Shown here one piece after another: positions 21,101-27,269 of a stretch of 27,269 nt of DNA. The notes under the pieces were generated by a model. That model was not told where the DNA came from. It was given only the letters and a program-made list of their open reading frames with translations, and made no database searches. Each line of letters starts with the position of its first letter. Position 1 is the stretch's first letter. Position numbers and translations under genes: made by a program. The stretch spans positions 1 through 27,269 of IMG/VR virus record IMGVR_UViG_3300009104_000100, one strand, 5' to 3'. The DNA comes from a virus.

Positions 21101-21254
21101 AGAAATAGATGCAGAGCTTAATACACTTAGTAATCGTATGTTTGAAGAAGAGTTATTTGGTACACCTGAAGGAAAGAAAATAGAAGAGCGTGAATTAGTT
21201 TTAATGGAAATGAAAAAAAAAAAATCAAAAACCGTTAGAAGCGTTCAGAAATGA
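18120..21254 (+). CDS. Large internal virion (ejection) protein, helical
   Basis: 1044 codons to the stop at 21252-21254. It is Lys/Glu-rich, largely helical and coiled-coil-like, with no lysozyme or transglycosylase motif seen. A duplicated segment starts with KLSPVEQL (residue 495) and KLNSVELL (588) and continues for about 60 residues (GLPLSEAQRKQ and GTIPLTKEEKE). Position and size fit the large ejection proteins of podoviruses (T7 gp15/gp16-like). The gene ends with codons over a 12-A run (21213-21224). The +1 frame stays open from there to 21735, so the real product may be about 1,200 residues. Confidence 0.82.
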   Translation: MANPKLPSRSNFRTRTRRGGSKTFDATDVPQVRTSSDPGQSAPPKGVFGEYETETLASMGEGLMNLGTQINTVSTKLKQREDDRFLLQAEEEIGTRLTTLKDESIEALDLSDSDNIKGLNGKVENYLKEYDGKASKLNLSPNSLYKYESLKHKLKNTFAVNIAKEKTAINHQRDQGRVYSLSDDIGLDPDKDVDHIADNFSEFDQGFDSQYASLFDEKIEPELKRQGKQRIFTRKIDRLLNEETEKNLLKVKRYLHDPDVWDLQYKPDGTFDKDFSQTLNSYKERVKGIENGRSDVQKRLLAVPQLQKQGILPTEKDSPIVRAFVIENKLPDKEERTEIDKLDDYNKAIGKLPKGEDGQPNPQQKAIVDEIFGVTIEPSDFELKRIYFEQWKKEHPKAEVEEIKQMEASIRDLPMSPELKAKLKVKGAKVISEAAKGADDTMVQALGLTPKPDKLEAVKQLQAQFAFYEEKFGTTIPDEDKKRAFMEQIGLTEKKLSPVEQLYKDVSDLKTRGIPVDDTEVQLLAKQKVGLPLSEAQRKQAIEIETRLNSYKKVQEAKGVVEGVEAIEDEDVKEKVERLLKINVPQDKLNSVELLANKIKSAKKLGVEFTSDQEAILYKQAVGTIPLTKEEKEEAAKLKGRLSAIEEKSKSDTEKELGILSDAGLEGKDSKKMNELIVQTLGGEVNLDTGTTSLPAEKRDLALNMLVRAEQLLKNKKANSLGQAVSMARKEIKIPQAVTAISIADKIIKDADAEPPPSSSQLENAEKDLDKIIKLEDATGWKSAAINIWNSTIGQISEGLISKDVVKARQKLALLEGDFIAAFKRSSRLPVWEQKRLASIFSGPATWTAAGEVREAMKEMDKMLTEEITFQRSLLIDKKMPFDKRVETLRSISALARFRKRVKEFEINPISKYQNVKSIKNASQKEITNLVNSITETDLLNWGNEHPEALKLLRKRVVPRAPSENKTNIKKKEVPIKTSKNLTLKVVPDEMSIEEIDAELNTLSNRMFEEELFGTPEGKKIEERELVLMEMKKKKSKTVRSVQK
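21213..21224 (+). other. A12 slippery run, candidate frameshift site
   Basis: Twelve consecutive As within ATGGAAATG-A12-TC. In-frame reading ends 30 nt later; the +1 frame from the run continues for about 170 codons. One A fewer (or two more) in the RNA or DNA would fuse the two frames. Such long A-runs are known sites of RNA polymerase slippage. Confidence 0.6.
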
Positions 21255-21735
21255 AAATAATATTGAAGTTACGGAAGGAAAAGGAGAAGGATTTGCCGAA
21301 GTATTGTTCGCTGGCAACGATGGAAAAGGTAGAAACATTATTGAATTTAGAAAAGCGGGTAACTTTAAAAAACAGGACATAATTGATGCGGAAACTCTTC
21401 ATTTCATGGGAGGAGCAAAAGAAGATGGAACACCTTACCATGAAGAGTTTTTTGATTTGAAACAGCAATTTATTAATGCAATGCCAGAAGACAGTAAAAA
21501 GTTTGCTGAAAGAAAATTTGCACAGGCAAAGAAAAAGGGAATGACTGGAACAAATTTTTCAAACTTTGAGAATTATGTTCAAAACGTTTTCTCGGATATG
21601 GAGTTAAGAGGGGCAATGTTCCCGCAACTTATGACAGATCCGAAAGAAAGAAAAGATTTTAAAAGCAGAAAGATTTTTACAACAGAGCAAAAAGCAATAC
21701 TCAAACAGATGGATAAACTTGTAAAGGGTGAATAG
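21225..21735 (+). CDS. C-terminal extension of the ejection protein (other frame)
   Basis: An open frame, +1 relative to the gene before, running from the A12 run to the TAG at 21733. Directly after the run it reads KPLEAFRNENNIEVTEGKG, then VLFAGNDGKGRNIIEFRKAG and AETLHFMGGAKEDGTPYHEE. These sequences are protein-like even before the first possible start, a TTG at 21304 that lacks a well-spaced Shine-Dalgarno. The segment FKSRKIFTTEQKAILKQMDK closes it. I infer a frameshifted or slippage-joined C-terminal domain. If translated separately from 21304 it would give 143 residues. Function unknown. Confidence 0.6.
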
Positions 21736-24593
21736 TGGGAAAAGCGATTAAATCACAAGTAAAGCAAGATGTGGAGGCAATTTTAAACACCCGGACCTTA
21801 ACTTCTCCTGAATCAGAAGTTGAGGAAAATGTAAAAGCTATTATGAAAACACAACTTGAACCTTATCAATTAGTAACCGCTCCATTTGTTAAAGGTGTTG
21901 CCAAAACCTTGGACCTCCCCGGTGATGTGCTTGCGGGTGCAGTTAATTTAGGACTCAAAATCCCACCCGGTATGGAGGAATTTGAAATTCCTTCCGGTGG
22001 GTTTAATTTAATGGCTGAAGAACTTGGGCTAACTGTTCCGGAAAAACAACTACCAGAAACACCTTTAAGGCATGGTATGGAATTTGCCGGAGAATCTTTA
22101 ACATTTGCGGGACCAATGAGAACGGTTGGAAAAAATATAACCCAAGAAGCAATTGAACAAGCTCCAAAAATTAAAAAGTTTTTCATGTCTAGCATCAAGA
22201 ATATTGGTGAAACAGCTAGACAAAGACCCACAAGATTTTTTGCTGCGGAAACATTTTTGGGAGGTACTTCAGGAGTTGGTTATTATGTAGGTCAGGAGAA
22301 ATTTCCGGATTCTCCAATCGCTCAATTTTTAACAACTGTAGCTGGAGGAACGCTTCCTCAATTTACTCCAACTTCTCTTATTTTGCGTAAGGGTGAAGAA
22401 TATGTAAGGGCATTAGCACATTTTATAAATGCAGATACGACAACGCTTAGAAATTATACTCGATTACAGAGATTTGCTGATGATCCAAAAATAGCGGCTG
22501 AACAAATTGGGCAAACAAAAGAACTGGCAAAACTCATTCCCGGTCTTTCAGAATTTTTAGACCCGGTTGATTTGACAAAGGATATAGGTCTTTTTGGTGT
22601 TAGGGCCGCTATTTTAAGAAAACTTCCGGAGCTTAGACAGGAGGATCTTAAAAAAATTGAGGAAATTAATGCTGCTCTCCATAAAGCATTTAAAGAATTA
22701 GCGGGTGGAAAATCTGTACGGCAAAATATTGAGTTGACAAGAGAATCACTTGAAGCACATATCCAAGTTGTTGATGACATGATGGATCTTTATGTTAAAT
22801 CCGCAACTAGAAAAGCCGATGATGCAGTTAGGGGAATTCCGGAAACAGATGTATTGAGTGCGGAAAGGGCTTTCTTTGAAGAACTAAACTTAGCCGAAGA
22901 TGCCAGCTATAAAATTGTTAGAGGGGAATGGTTAGAAGTTCCCATGGATGAACTTGTTAGTGCAAGTTCAGTAATGGAAATTTGGAAAAAGGAATTACAA
23001 CAACAATCACGCTATGGGGCCAATAAGAGCCGGATTCCATCTTTTGTTACAGAACGGTTTGGAAGATTTGTTAAAAACAAGAAAACTAAAAAATTAGAGT
23101 TCAAAAAGGGAACATTTAAAGCAGAAGATCTTACCCTTCAGGATGTTCAGGATGCAAGAAGTGAAATTCTTCAATTGATCAGAGAAGAAAGAGGAATTAC
23201 CGGAAATAAGGATAGAAATAAAATAAGATATTTAAATGATTTGCAAAAAGGTCTTTTAAAAATACTGGAAAATGCTGGAGAAGGATTAAAAGGAGATGCG
23301 GCTTTTAAATTTAAAAAAGCTATAGCCGCAACCAAGTTACACAATGAAAAATTCAATCGAGGAATTGTATCAAAAATACTTGGGGTTGATACCACGGGCC
23401 TTGGAAGGATTGATCCTGAAATTTCAATTACTGCTTCCATTGGAACAGGAAGACCGGAAATAACTGCTGTTAATTTTAAACAGATAGAAGCTGCATTGGA
23501 CAAAGTTGAAACCCGGGTTCCTAAAGGAGAGACAGCAGAAACTTTATTTGAAGGACCGAATCAAGCAAAGGAATATATAGCAGATTGGATAGCGGCTAAG
23601 TTTACCCAATCTCATATAGATGGGGGCCAAGTAAATGTTCAAAGTGCTACAAAATTTATACAGCAAAACGAAAGAATATTAAACAGGCTTCCGGATCTTA
23701 AAAAGCAACTTGAAAATGTAGTAGCAACCGGAAACACCGCTCAATTTAGAAAAACAAGATTAAAGAATTTTAAATCCAGAATACAAAACCCCAGTGTTGC
23801 TAAATCGGCTCTTATTATACAAAAAGACCCGATGGAAGTTTTTGCACAGTTATCTAAATCTCGGAAACCTGATACTGAAATCAGTACCATTATTAATCAA
23901 ATTAATAAAGCTGATCCAAGTGGTGAGGCTTTAGAAGGATTGCAACACGCTTTTATAGAATTTTTGAGGAGAAAATCTTCAATAGGGGAAATGGATCAAC
24001 ATGGTCATAAAATGTTATCAGGGTTTAACCTTACTAACATATTGGATGGGGTTGATGAAAATGAAGGTTTAAAATTAATTTTTGAAAAACTTTTAACAAA
24101 ACAGCAACAAGAAAGGGTCCATGTAATCGCTGATTTTGCCAGATCGCTTGATGAAAGAAGAGGAGCAGAAGCGGTATTGGATCATCTGATTGGAGAAAAA
24201 ACAGATAAAAATTTGGAAGCAATGGTTGGGATTTTTGGAGCAAGATTGGGATCTGTTCTAAACAGCATGGTAAGCAAAATCCCGGGCATTGGTAGTGGCC
24301 CGGGAGCTATTCAAGTTCCGGGGATAGTAGCACAACGGATGCGTGAAACTTTAAGGGATTTTACTACAGATCCAGCCGGGAGCATTATTACTAAAGCAAT
24401 ACTTCAGGATGATGAGGAACTTTTCAAAGCTTTAACTACAAAAATAAAAAGCAGAGAAGATGTAGTTTTTGTCAGTAAACAGCTTAATGCTTGGTTAATT
24501 TCAGCATTACTTGAAAATGAAGGATACTTGGGAGGGGATTCTGGACTTGATCCATCAAAAATAGCAGATACCCCAGTCCACCTTGTAGATTAA
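21735..24593 (+). CDS. Large internal virion protein, 952 aa
   Basis: It starts with GTG overlapping the TAG of the frame before (TAGTG) and has AAGGGTG in front, so it is coupled to the preceding gene. The N-terminus has FVKGVAKTLDLPGDVLAGAV followed by an acidic part and several weakly hydrophobic segments (ETFLGGTSGVGYYV, then AQFLTTVAGGTLPQF). The middle and C-terminus are long helical regions, with a small Gly-rich patch (KIPGIGSGPGAIQVPG). Similar ~1000-residue proteins follow the other ejection proteins in marine podoviruses. I see no catalytic motif. It is probably ejected with the DNA and may span the host envelope. Confidence 0.8.
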   Translation: MGKAIKSQVKQDVEAILNTRTLTSPESEVEENVKAIMKTQLEPYQLVTAPFVKGVAKTLDLPGDVLAGAVNLGLKIPPGMEEFEIPSGGFNLMAEELGLTVPEKQLPETPLRHGMEFAGESLTFAGPMRTVGKNITQEAIEQAPKIKKFFMSSIKNIGETARQRPTRFFAAETFLGGTSGVGYYVGQEKFPDSPIAQFLTTVAGGTLPQFTPTSLILRKGEEYVRALAHFINADTTTLRNYTRLQRFADDPKIAAEQIGQTKELAKLIPGLSEFLDPVDLTKDIGLFGVRAAILRKLPELRQEDLKKIEEINAALHKAFKELAGGKSVRQNIELTRESLEAHIQVVDDMMDLYVKSATRKADDAVRGIPETDVLSAERAFFEELNLAEDASYKIVRGEWLEVPMDELVSASSVMEIWKKELQQQSRYGANKSRIPSFVTERFGRFVKNKKTKKLEFKKGTFKAEDLTLQDVQDARSEILQLIREERGITGNKDRNKIRYLNDLQKGLLKILENAGEGLKGDAAFKFKKAIAATKLHNEKFNRGIVSKILGVDTTGLGRIDPEISITASIGTGRPEITAVNFKQIEAALDKVETRVPKGETAETLFEGPNQAKEYIADWIAAKFTQSHIDGGQVNVQSATKFIQQNERILNRLPDLKKQLENVVATGNTAQFRKTRLKNFKSRIQNPSVAKSALIIQKDPMEVFAQLSKSRKPDTEISTIINQINKADPSGEALEGLQHAFIEFLRRKSSIGEMDQHGHKMLSGFNLTNILDGVDENEGLKLIFEKLLTKQQQERVHVIADFARSLDERRGAEAVLDHLIGEKTDKNLEAMVGIFGARLGSVLNSMVSKIPGIGSGPGAIQVPGIVAQRMRETLRDFTTDPAGSIITKAILQDDEELFKALTTKIKSREDVVFVSKQLNAWLISALLENEGYLGGDSGLDPSKIADTPVHLVD

Positions 24594-24607
24594 TAAAGGA
24601 ATAAAGA

Positions 24608-26875
24608 ATGACTCTTACAGCAACCACAAATAAAGTAAGTTACTCCGGAAACGGGTCCACCACATCTTTTCCGGTCACATTTATATTCTGGGATAACACA
24701 GATGTCAGAGTTATTCTGAAAACCGATGCTACCGGGGCAGAAACGTCATGGACCGAAGGAACACATTACAGCTTAACAGGTGGTGATGGTGCGACAGGAA
24801 CTTTAACGGTTAGTACAAGTCCAACCGATTATACCCCGGCATCCGGGGAAACACTGGTTATCAAGTCCAACCTTTCTGATTTACAGAATACAAGTTATCC
24901 TTTAGGTGGCAATTTTCCATCTACTTCTGCTGAACAACAGCACGATAAGTCTGTAAGACTGACTCAACAACAAGCGGAAGAAATCTCCCGGGCTCTCAAG
25001 TTTAAAGAATCTTCAGCAATTACAGCAATTCCAATCGCTGATCCGGAAGCATTGAAAATGGTCCGATGGAACTCCGGTGCTACTGAAATGGAAAACGTTT
25101 CATTAACGGATCTTTCTTTAGGACTCGGAACCGCAACCAAGTGGACATTTGATTCTTCAACCTCGATGGCAGACCCCGGGACAGGTGATATTCGGCTTAA
25201 TCATGCCACGCTTGCATCCGTAAGCCAGATAGCGGTGTCCAATGCTTCGGCTCAATCAGGTAATCCGGACATTTCAGACTGGGTAGCCGCTTGGGATAAT
25301 TCCAACAGTGCAGTAAGAGGGTACATCTATATACATGAAGATGGAACCCCATCAAACTTTTGGGTTGGGTATATCAATTCTGGAATAACAGATAACTCTT
25401 CTTGGCTGCAAATTCCTGTTACTCATGTAGATAGTGGTGGGTCTTTCACTGCTTCGGACAACTTGGTTGTCGGATTTAGTCAGACCGGGGATGCAGTATC
25501 TCCGGGGATATCAATGCTCTGGGATTCTGATACAGCAGACAGCGATAGCGGGGCTGGAAAAATATGGTTCAACCATGCGACAAAAAGTTCAGTCACCGTA
25601 GTTTATATAGATGATGTTGACACTAACTCGGTAAGTATAAATAACTATGTTGATACTTTTGATGATAGCACTTCTACCAATAAAGGAACGTTAATAGTTA
25701 AGAAGAAAACCGATTCTTCTGTTTATGCTCAGTACAGTGTGAATGGGTCTGTAACCAGCGCATCTACATATTCTAAAGTTGCGGTTAGCCATACGATTTC
25801 CAACGGAACTTTTACTGATGGTGATTCTGTTGAAGTTACATTCTTCCCATCAGGCTACAAGGGGGATACCGGAGCCCGGGGGTCTGATGCCGGATACGAT
25901 ATGTTGTGGGATTCTGACACAGCGGATAGTGATAGCGGAGCCGGAAAAGTTTGGTTCAACCATGCGACAAAAAGTTCTGTAACAGTCATCTATGTAGACG
26001 ATGTTGAAAAAGGCGGGACCGATATTCAAGCAGATTTGGATACATGGGATGATTCAACCAGTACCATTAACGGACAGATAAGAGTTGTTGATCAAACTGA
26101 TGAAACGATCTTTGCTATCTACAATGTCACGGGAGCCGTAACCAGTAAAACGGGATATAGTTCTGTAGCAGTAACTCATGTTGCAAGTGGCGGTTCTTTT
26201 TCAGACGGTAACACAGTCACAATGAGTTTCACCCGCACTGGAGATAAAGGCGATACGGGTGCGACTGGAGCCACGGGTGCGACTGGAGCCACGGGTGCAA
26301 CAGGTTCGACTGGAGCCACAGGGCAAGCCGGAGCCGATAGTGGACTTAGTTTTAGATTTAATACATCAACTGCTGATTCTGATAATGATGCCGGAGATTT
26401 TTGGTACAACAACGGAAGTGTCGGCAGTGCAACTTTAATATACTTTGACGATGCTGATACTAACTCAACCGATGTTCAAACAATAACCGATGCTTTTGAT
26501 GATTCTACTAATACTTCTCACAAAGGAACAATTAGAATTGTTCAAGAGGCTAATCAAGCTAATTGGCATCAATTCACGGTTAGCGGGTCTGTAACACAGA
26601 AGTCCGGGTATTCCAGTCTTGGAGTTACTTATGTGGCTTCCAATGGGACCATCAGCAACAATGATCTTTGTAGAGTTCAATTTACCCGCACTGGAAACCT
26701 TGGTGCAACTGGCGCAACTGGAGCTACCGGAGCTACCGGAGCAACTGGTCCACAGGGGCCAGCGGGTCCAACTGGGGCTACAGGAGCGACAGGAGCGACT
26801 GGGCCACAAGGCCCAACAGGTGCTACTGGCCCTCAAGGTGAAGCCTCAATCGGAGATATTATTGCACTAGGATAA
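24608..26875 (+). CDS. Tail fibre protein, T7 gp17-like N-terminus with collagen repeats
   Basis: 755 codons; AAGGA precedes the ATG. Residues 1-150 match the tail-attachment domain of T7-like fibres ([19 protein letters not shown], then [20 protein letters not shown]). Four repeated modules of about 110 residues follow, starting near residues 179, 303, 432 and 580. The second and third begin [16 protein letters not shown] and are 129 residues apart. Two collagen-like Gly-x-Y stretches lie at about 545-575 and 696-748 ([20 protein letters not shown]). These should trimerise the fibre, which binds the host surface. The fibre ends abruptly after the second collagen stretch, so the receptor tip is probably encoded by a later gene. 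Confidence 0.88.
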   Translation: MTLTATTNKVSYSGNGSTTSFPVTFIFWDNTDVRVILKTDATGAETSWTEGTHYSLTGGDGATGTLTVSTSPTDYTPASGETLVIKSNLSDLQNTSYPLGGNFPSTSAEQQHDKSVRLTQQQAEEISRALKFKESSAITAIPIADPEALKMVRWNSGATEMENVSLTDLSLGLGTATKWTFDSSTSMADPGTGDIRLNHATLASVSQIAVSNASAQSGNPDISDWVAAWDNSNSAVRGYIYIHEDGTPSNFWVGYINSGITDNSSWLQIPVTHVDSGGSFTASDNLVVGFSQTGDAVSPGISMLWDSDTADSDSGAGKIWFNHATKSSVTVVYIDDVDTNSVSINNYVDTFDDSTSTNKGTLIVKKKTDSSVYAQYSVNGSVTSASTYSKVAVSHTISNGTFTDGDSVEVTFFPSGYKGDTGARGSDAGYDMLWDSDTADSDSGAGKVWFNHATKSSVTVIYVDDVEKGGTDIQADLDTWDDSTSTINGQIRVVDQTDETIFAIYNVTGAVTSKTGYSSVAVTHVASGGSFSDGNTVTMSFTRTGDKGDTGATGATGATGATGATGSTGATGQAGADSGLSFRFNTSTADSDNDAGDFWYNNGSVGSATLIYFDDADTNSTDVQTITDAFDDSTNTSHKGTIRIVQEANQANWHQFTVSGSVTQKSGYSSLGVTYVASNGTISNNDLCRVQFTRTGNLGATGATGATGATGATGPQGPAGPTGATGATGATGPQGPTGATGPQGEASIGDIIALG
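25565..25590 (+). repeat. Tail fibre DNA repeat, copy 1
   Basis: A 26-bp perfect match with 25952-25977, 387 bp apart (129 codons), inside the second and third fibre modules (FNHATKSS). Flanking DNA is also very similar but differs at third codon positions. Confidence 0.85.
25952..25977 (+). repeat. Tail fibre DNA repeat, copy 2
   Basis: Perfect 26-bp partner of 25565-25590, in the third module of the fibre. Confidence 0.85.
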
Positions 26876-26893
26876 TTTAACTAAGGAAATATT

Positions 26894-27226
26894 ATGGCTA
26901 ACACTTTTAAACTTAAAACTGAAACTGGAGGAAGCACAGGGGCTAATACTGATTTAACTATATATACAGTACCTTCATCAACCACAACTGTAGTTATCGG
27001 ATGCACGATTGCTAATACGATTACTAGTTCTATTACGATTGATGCAAAGATAGAAAATGCTGACGGAGATAATATATACATCGGGAAAGACTTACCTGTT
27101 CCTTCTGGTTCGGCATTAGACATCCTCGCTGGTAAAATTGTAATGGAAACCTCAGACGTTTTAAAAGTACAAAGCGATACTGCTAATTCTTTTGACGTTG
27201 CACTCTCAATCATGGAGCAAACCTAA
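26894..27226 (+). CDS. Probable virion protein, 110 aa, following tail fibre
   Basis: AAGGA precedes the ATG. The product is beta-rich and Thr/Ser/Ile-rich: TDLTIYTVPSSTTTVVIGCT, then NTITSSITIDAKIENADGDN and LPVPSGSALDILAGKIVMET. This looks like a small jelly-roll-like structural protein of a kind common after tail fibre genes in marine podoviruses. A fibre accessory or tip-linked role is likely from position. The stop overlaps the start of the next gene (TAATG). Confidence 0.75.
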   Translation: MANTFKLKTETGGSTGANTDLTIYTVPSSTTTVVIGCTIANTITSSITIDAKIENADGDNIYIGKDLPVPSGSALDILAGKIVMETSDVLKVQSDTANSFDVALSIMEQT

Positions 27227-27269
27227 TGGCTGGTTTTATTGGGAATAAACCCGGAGCAAAATACGCTAC
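27226..27269 (+). CDS. Partial CDS, N-terminus of next tail-module protein
   Basis: It begins at the ATG overlapping the TAA of the gene before and runs off the window: MAGFIGNKPGAKYA. The start FIGNKPG resembles the N-termini of tail fibre or receptor-binding proteins in marine phages (M..FIG..P...), so it may be the next fibre component. The evidence is only 14 residues. Confidence 0.6.
   Translation, partial: MAGFIGNKPGAKYA

Noticed and set aside
21251-21370. A third-frame open reading frame from the ATG overlapping the 21254 stop
   Set aside because: It lies across the +1 extension, gives a Lys-rich sequence typical of an out-of-frame reading, and stops after about 40 codons.
24608-27269. 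A diversity-generating retroelement like that of BPP-1
   Set aside because: No reverse transcriptase or template/variable repeat is visible; such genes would lie beyond the right edge if present.

Overview
The window reads as part of the genome of a tailed, short-tailed (podovirus-like) bacteriophage. The call rests on the rightward block from about 5450 to the end. It carries a small and a large terminase, a T7-type portal (head-tail connector), a Bbp19-like small protein, a scaffold, a major capsid protein of the BPP-1 type, two tail tubular proteins (A- and B-like), three internal-virion-type proteins and a tail fibre with a T7 gp17-like N-terminus. The gene order and protein types resemble BPP-1-like and marine podoviruses. 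I see no integrase, polymerase, lysis gene, tRNA, CRISPR array or diversity-generating retroelement, so host and lifestyle are open; a Gram-negative aquatic host is only a guess.

Region 1 (1-4744, minus strand): a leftward run of about 14 mostly tiny genes of unknown function, very AT-rich, ending upstream with a SprT-like zinc metalloprotease. Almost every gene is preceded by the same 35-39 bp sequence, which carries the ribosome-binding core AACAAGGGGAAAT next to the start codon and usually the 8-bp palindrome GTTTAAAC at the far end. Two well-formed sigma70-type promoters drive the block leftward (4817-4789 and 2234-2206). Four genes are under 55 codons; two of those encode single-membrane-span peptides.

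Region 2 (4745-5449): a 705-bp gap with no convincing gene between the divergent blocks. It holds a nested, palindrome-rich segment (5042-5186) flanked by two GTTTAAAC sites, a C6-A-C6 tract and small hairpins. Lying directly upstream of the terminase genes, it may be a control region, packaging site or structured RNA.

Region 3 (5450-27269, plus strand): the packaging and virion genes, tightly packed with frequent stop/start overlaps. It is interrupted by two leftward genes (10139-10652) that carry a shortened version of the region 1 ribosome-binding sequence. A strong 18-bp hairpin lies between the scaffold and capsid genes, and an intrinsic terminator closes the capsid pair at 13689-13717. 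The large internal virion gene at 18120 ends just after a 12-A run, and the open frame continues in the +1 frame as a further ~170 codons. This suggests slippage, a frameshift or a sequence error.

Together: region 1 probably supplies early or host-takeover functions, and region 3 makes the capsid, packages DNA and builds the short tail with its ejection proteins and fibre. The most unusual signals are the repeated gene-to-gene cassette, the structured 5042-5186 element, the A12 frameshift and the duplicated gene junction around the 63-codon gene at 7542.
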